This document shows positions 6,783 through 10,023 of a stretch of DNA of 10,023 bases, piece by piece. Numbering within the stretch: the first letter of the stretch is position 1; each line of letters opens with the position of its first letter. The translations under genes were made by a program, and so were the position numbers. Where the stretch lies: the NCBI GenBank assembly GCA_031254385.1, contig JAIRUO010000074.1:1-10023 (forward strand). The letters are read 5' to 3'. This DNA is from Treponema sp. Its GTDB lineage: Bacteria > Spirochaetota > Spirochaetia > Treponematales > Breznakiellaceae. The notes under the pieces were generated by a model that saw only the letters and a program-made list of their open reading frames with translations, made no database searches and was not told the origin of the DNA.

Positions 6783-8030
6783 CTACAACTTCAAGCCTAT
6801 GCCAACCCAGGGGCGGAAGGAGCCGGATGGCGTTTCCGTGAACCAATGATAGTAGTCCACACCCGCCTCAAAGTAAAGGCGTTTATTCATTAACCAGAGG
6901 AAGGAGAGGCCAAGGTCCAGGTAGAGAGGCTTCCTTTCTGAGGAATCGGAGTCTTCCATTTTATTCGACAATAATATGGAAGCTCCGCCACCGGCCCTAA
7001 ATACAAGGGCAAGTCTTTCTTCAAAGAACCACTTCTGTGCCAGTATGTTAACCCCAATGGTCATAAAATGCATTAAGCTCTCGCTGAAATCAGTTTTATA
7101 AGCATACCAGGAACCTGTCAATTCCATCCCAACGTAAATATTATTCACCTTGGAGCAAAGGCCAAAACGGGCTACCGCTCCGGTAAGAGTATTGTTCCTT
7201 TCATAAAACCAGTCCCCTTCTCCGTAAACCGGGAACAAGGGCATCCAGGCAACGCCAAAATACGCATTGTCAATTTGCAGAAGCTTTACAGGGGTTCGCA
7301 CGACACGGGGGGTAGGTGGATCTTGAACAATCGGTTCGGGTTCTTTGATTTCGATAGCCGGTTCGCCTTCTCTAACTTGGGCAACCTGTTCAGGAAGGAC
7401 GATGGTTATAGTCCCCCCTCTTGTTTCAAATCCGCCGGGGTTTCTGACACGAACTTCATAGACTCCCGGAATCAATTGATTATTGTTAAAATAAAGAGTT
7501 GCGCGAGTGCCATCAGCACGTATATCTTTATCATAGGGAATGATGGGTGCGCTACCAGGACGGCGCAGTTCTATCTCTGCACCTTGGTCAATATTTCTTC
7601 CAAAAATCTCTAGCACATACACTGATCTTTCATTGATATTAAAAAAGGCCAGCAAAGTATCATTAAGCTCCGGCCTAATGGCAGGGCGTATCTCTAAATT
7701 CACCCAATCAGTAGCAGCAGCGGGCCGGTTCAAAAAATCATAAGGTATTATCTGGTAGCGGTACCTCCCTGGCGAAAGAACAACTTCCATATAGGACGCA
7801 TTGGTAAATTCGCGCAACATTTCACGGAACCTGCCATCTTCCTCTCTTTCAATTACTACTTCATAACGAAGGGCGTTTTGATCCCCTCTCCAGGCCAGGC
7901 GTTGTACAATCCGTATTTCTGTGGAGGACCCAACCTGAGCATATAAAAATGACGCAGACAGCAGTAGCCATACTCCTAAAAGAATTGCCTTTTTTACAAC
8001 GGCTCCCATGCCGTGGACTTTAATTGCCAT
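6783..8030 (-). CDS. Secreted protein with FN3-like and TIG-like modules and a probable outer-membrane beta-barrel
   Basis: The protein is 415 residues from the chosen start. Residues 1-31 are a signal peptide (VVKKAILLGVWLLLSASFLYA). A beta-sandwich of fibronectin style follows (about 36-117, with LRYEVVIEREED and PGRYRYQIIPYD). Next is a TIG/IPT-like module (about 118-211, with YVLEIFGRNI and PGVYEVRVRNPGGF) and a proline/glutamate linker (213-247). The last 168 residues alternate aromatic and hydrophobic strands with glycines and end WVGIGLKL, as expected for a small outer-membrane barrel of about eight strands. The start ATG 8030 is preceded by GGGGG at six bases and leads straight into the signal peptide. 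An in-frame ATG at 8078 would overlap the upstream FecR-type gene by 59 bases and bury the signal peptide. The 11-base overlap with that gene implies co-expression. The family was not recognised; the barrel is inferred from strand pattern. Confidence 0.75.
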   Translation of the reverse strand: MAIKVHGMGAVVKKAILLGVWLLLSASFLYAQVGSSTEIRIVQRLAWRGDQNALRYEVVIEREEDGRFREMLREFTNASYMEVVLSPGRYRYQIIPYDFLNRPAAATDWVNLEIRPAIRPELNDTLLAFFNINERSVYVLEIFGRNIDQGAEIELRRPGSAPIIPYDKDIRADGTRATLYFNNNQLIPGVYEVRVRNPGGFETRGGTITIVLPEQVAQVREGEPAIEIKEPEPIVQDPPTPRVVRTPVKLLQIDNAYFGVAWMPLFPVYGEGDWFYERNNTLTGAVARFGLCSKVNNIYVGMELTGSWYAYKTDFSESLMHFMTIGVNILAQKWFFEERLALVFRAGGGASILLSNKMEDSDSSERKPLYLDLGLSFLWLMNKRLYFEAGVDYYHWFTETPSGSFRPWVGIGLKL

Positions 8031-10023
8031 ATAGAACCCCCGTATCTTCAACATGCACAGGGCCTGGCCTTGGGACATCCAGAATGAAGGTATTTTCCCC
8101 TATCCTTCCCCGCTGCTCAATTTCGTTAGTCGCGCCCCTGTTTACAGCTTCCACTTGCCAGACATAAGTCCCTGGCTCCAGTTCGCCAATATCTTCCAGA
8201 GTCCAGGTAGTGCGGTTCTCAGGAGCTCTGCTAATTATCTGCCGCCTGCCGCTGGCCGTCTGTTCGTAAAGTGTAAAAATATACGCATTTGCTCCCTGTA
8301 CCGCAGACCATGAAAAGACTATGCTCATTTGGGACCGCAGTTGTTCTATCCCAATGTAGTAGCCTGTGAGAGGCTGCAGATTTCCAGGCGCGGCCAAAAG
8401 CGGGATTGCTAAAACCCGCAACTGCCGTGCAGGCGCAACGCTAATAAGGCCCTCCGGGCTCCGCGCTTCTACTGTCCAGTAATAAACCCCTTCTTCAAGG
8501 CCATCCAAACGAATAGTCCTGCCCGGATTGTTTATTACCCTTACCGGCTGCCCGGTCAAAGGATTCTGGTTCCGGGAAAGAATGAAGCGCGTACCTGTTG
8601 CTTCACGGTTGCTCTCCCAGGTGAATACGGTTTGCTGCCTCAATGCTGTTAGCCCTTCCAGCGATGCTCCGGCCGCAGGTGAAAGAAGACTGATCACTAC
8701 CGGAACGGGCGCAGGCGGTTGAGGTGCAGGTGGTTGAGTCACGGGCGGCTGAGGCGCAGGCGGTTGAGTTACTCGCACCGGTTCAGGCTGAGGCTCTGGT
8801 TCCAACTCCGGTTCAGGCTCTGGTTCCGGCTCTACTATTACCGGTTCTGGCTCTACTATTACCGGTTCCGGCAAGACCATAATCGGTTCTTGCGCGATGT
8901 CCTGTTCTATCCTAAAAAAGGAAGCTTGCGAAAAAGCGGCGCTGCCTTCGTAAACCGAAGGAAATACGGGCAGTACGCGCCAATACCAGGTGCCCGGCCC
9001 AAGGCTTGAATCAATTAAAAACACGGCTGCTGTCCGCATAGTGAGCCTGGAATTCCTAAAATCAGGCGTATCGCTGACTTCCACTATATATTCTGAAGCT
9101 TCCTCTACAACCGACCACTGGAAACGCAGTTGCGGATTATCATCCTGAAAGCGGAAAAGGCTGTTCGCAACTGGGCTTATAAGCTGGGGCCCTGTTGCCT
9201 CTGTAATGGTGAAATATCCCGTACTCAGAACGGCATCATTATAATTCAGTCGCCAGTACCAGAGCCCTGAGTTAAGAGCTACGTTAGCCGCAACATTAAG
9301 GTTATCTATTACCTGGGTAACGCTGCTAAAATTCCTGTCCCCCGCAATTTCCATGCGTAGCCTCTGCTCCGGATCAAGGTTGATCCGGTTCCAGGCAAAG
9401 GTTATATTCAGGGGTTCAGTCCTGCTTTTAAGGTAACGAGCATTTGGCCGAGGGCTAATTATAACTGCCGCCGGTTCCATACGCTCTCTCCCTTCCGCAT
9501 CTATTGATATCATCATGCCGGAACTTACCTCCCGGCGCTGTTCCTCTTCAATAAACAGCGCGACCCCTTCGCTTACCTGCACAACTACCCCGTCGTCCCC
9601 GGCTGCGGCATTGAGCACAGTTCCAGGCGCGGCCTCTACCTGCCGTCCCATCAGGTTCAGCATGACGCTTCCGCTGCCAGCGCTCGCGCTAACTCCCAAA
9701 GCACCTCCGCTTAATTCAATTTCAAAAGCCCCGCTGCCGTCCCGGGCGCGCTGTATGCGGATGAGCGTATTCTCATCCATGTCAAGGCTTAAGCCTTCAA
9801 TATGAAGCGTTGCGGAAGAAAGCTCCGCTGTCCTTATTAAATCGCCCATATACACCGGCGATTCATTAGCAAGCCTGTCCCAAAGTATCCTCTCTGCAAG
9901 TCGACGCTGCACGACATTGTTTTTGATGACAATGAACCCCACGGGCTGCGCATTTCTTGCATCAAGAGACGAAAACAGATCAAGCCTGAACAGATTGATG
10001 GCGTAGGCCGCGCCGGAGAGACA
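8020..10023 (-). CDS. FecR-domain periplasmic protein with repeated FN3-like modules (5' end outside window)
   Basis: The frame is open to the right edge, so the true start lies outside; 667 residues are visible. A GTG at 9942 is in frame but falls inside the conserved domain. Visible residues about 1-12 (CLSGAAYAINLF) may be the end of a membrane or signal segment. A FecR-like beta-rich domain spans about 25-165, with W48 and the GDLIRTAELSSATLHI and ENTLIRI motifs. Four sandwich modules follow, each ending in a Y/W-x-W motif: about 187-273, 278-372, 445-537 and 541-650 (LWYWRL, TWYWRV, VYYWTV, TYVWQV). A proline/glutamate/glutamine linker (about 379-442) separates modules two and three. FecR proteins normally relay signals to ECF sigma factors, but none is in view, so a structural or wall-binding role is equally possible. 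The stop overlaps the beta-barrel protein gene by 11 bases. Confidence 0.78.
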   Translation of the reverse strand, partial: CLSGAAYAINLFRLDLFSSLDARNAQPVGFIVIKNNVVQRRLAERILWDRLANESPVYMGDLIRTAELSSATLHIEGLSLDMDENTLIRIQRARDGSGAFEIELSGGALGVSASAGSGSVMLNLMGRQVEAAPGTVLNAAAGDDGVVVQVSEGVALFIEEEQRREVSSGMMISIDAEGRERMEPAAVIISPRPNARYLKSRTEPLNITFAWNRINLDPEQRLRMEIAGDRNFSSVTQVIDNLNVAANVALNSGLWYWRLNYNDAVLSTGYFTITEATGPQLISPVANSLFRFQDDNPQLRFQWSVVEEASEYIVEVSDTPDFRNSRLTMRTAAVFLIDSSLGPGTWYWRVLPVFPSVYEGSAAFSQASFFRIEQDIAQEPIMVLPEPVIVEPEPVIVEPEPEPEPELEPEPQPEPVRVTQPPAPQPPVTQPPAPQPPAPVPVVISLLSPAAGASLEGLTALRQQTVFTWESNREATGTRFILSRNQNPLTGQPVRVINNPGRTIRLDGLEEGVYYWTVEARSPEGLISVAPARQLRVLAIPLLAAPGNLQPLTGYYIGIEQLRSQMSIVFSWSAVQGANAYIFTLYEQTASGRRQIISRAPENRTTWTLEDIGELEPGTYVWQVEAVNRGATNEIEQRGRIGENTFILDVPRPGPVHVEDTGVLYGN
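8698..8889 (-). repeat. In-frame tandem repeats coding a Pro/Glu/Gln-rich linker
   Basis: Within the FecR-type gene, short direct repeats encode a low-complexity linker. GGCTCTACTATTACCGGTTC occurs perfectly at 8828-8847 and 8849-8868 (21-base period, peptide VIVEPEP twice). A 30-base unit at 8713-8742 and 8743-8772 encodes VTQPPAPQPP twice with several silent differences. PEPEPE runs join them. The composition resembles the rigid periplasm-spanning linker of TonB. The near-identical DNA of the 21-base copies suggests recent slippage and possible length variation between strains. Confidence 0.8.

Noticed and set aside
8031..8078. Longer start for the beta-barrel protein at the ATG at 8078.
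   Set aside because: It would put 16 extra residues before a normal signal peptide and overlap the FecR-type gene by 59 bases; the ATG at 8030 has a purine-rich site at proper spacing.
8719..9009. A + strand frame rich in arginine, leucine and tyrosine.
   Set aside because: It is the antisense reading of the Pro/Glu repeat linker; its odd composition comes from the repeats.
9940..9942. GTG at 9942 as the true start of the FecR-type protein.
   Set aside because: The frame stays open to the window edge with plausible sequence before it, no ribosome site lies just upstream, and this start would remove the signal or membrane segment a periplasmic protein needs.

Overview
The window looks like a spirochete chromosome, most likely a Treponema of moderate GC such as the termite-gut group. 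The reasons are protein style (a RecJ with a long central insertion, FecR-domain and beta-barrel envelope proteins, a spirochete-like M23 peptidase), the absence of insertion sequences or phage genes, and dense gene packing. The genus is inferred from overall resemblance; no search was run.

Layout. At the left edge the last codons of an unidentified + strand gene (to 61) are followed 14 bases later by a + strand polytopic membrane protein (76-849). That unit converges with a long minus-strand series. Between them (850-998) lies a roughly 120-base palindromic element with 14-base perfect outer arms, which may act as a bidirectional terminator. Everything from 999 to the right edge is on the minus strand. 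In transcription order, right to left, it reads: a FecR-domain periplasmic protein with fibronectin-like modules (8020 to beyond the edge), a secreted protein ending in a probable outer-membrane beta-barrel (6783-8030), a 146-base spacer of telomere-like GGGGTTAGG/CCCTAAC repeats (6637-6782), then recO, deoA (pyrimidine nucleoside phosphorylase), recJ, an M23 peptidase and rpsU.

How the genes fit together. recO-deoA and deoA-recJ are joined by one-base TGATG stop/start overlaps. recJ-M23 and M23-rpsU are separated by only 19 and 29 bases, so the five genes look like one transcript. recO and recJ both act in RecF-pathway recombination; deoA, the peptidase and rpsU have no obvious shared pathway with them. 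The FecR-type protein and the beta-barrel protein overlap by 11 bases and share the same kind of beta-sandwich module, so they are the best candidate for a functional pair: a periplasm-to-outer-membrane assembly with no sigma factor or TonB receptor in view.

No CRISPR array, tRNA, rRNA, transposase or obvious defence system was found. The least explained items are the FecR/beta-barrel pair, the large RecJ insertion, and the two intergenic palindromes, one of which abuts the recO start codon where a ribosome binding site would be expected.
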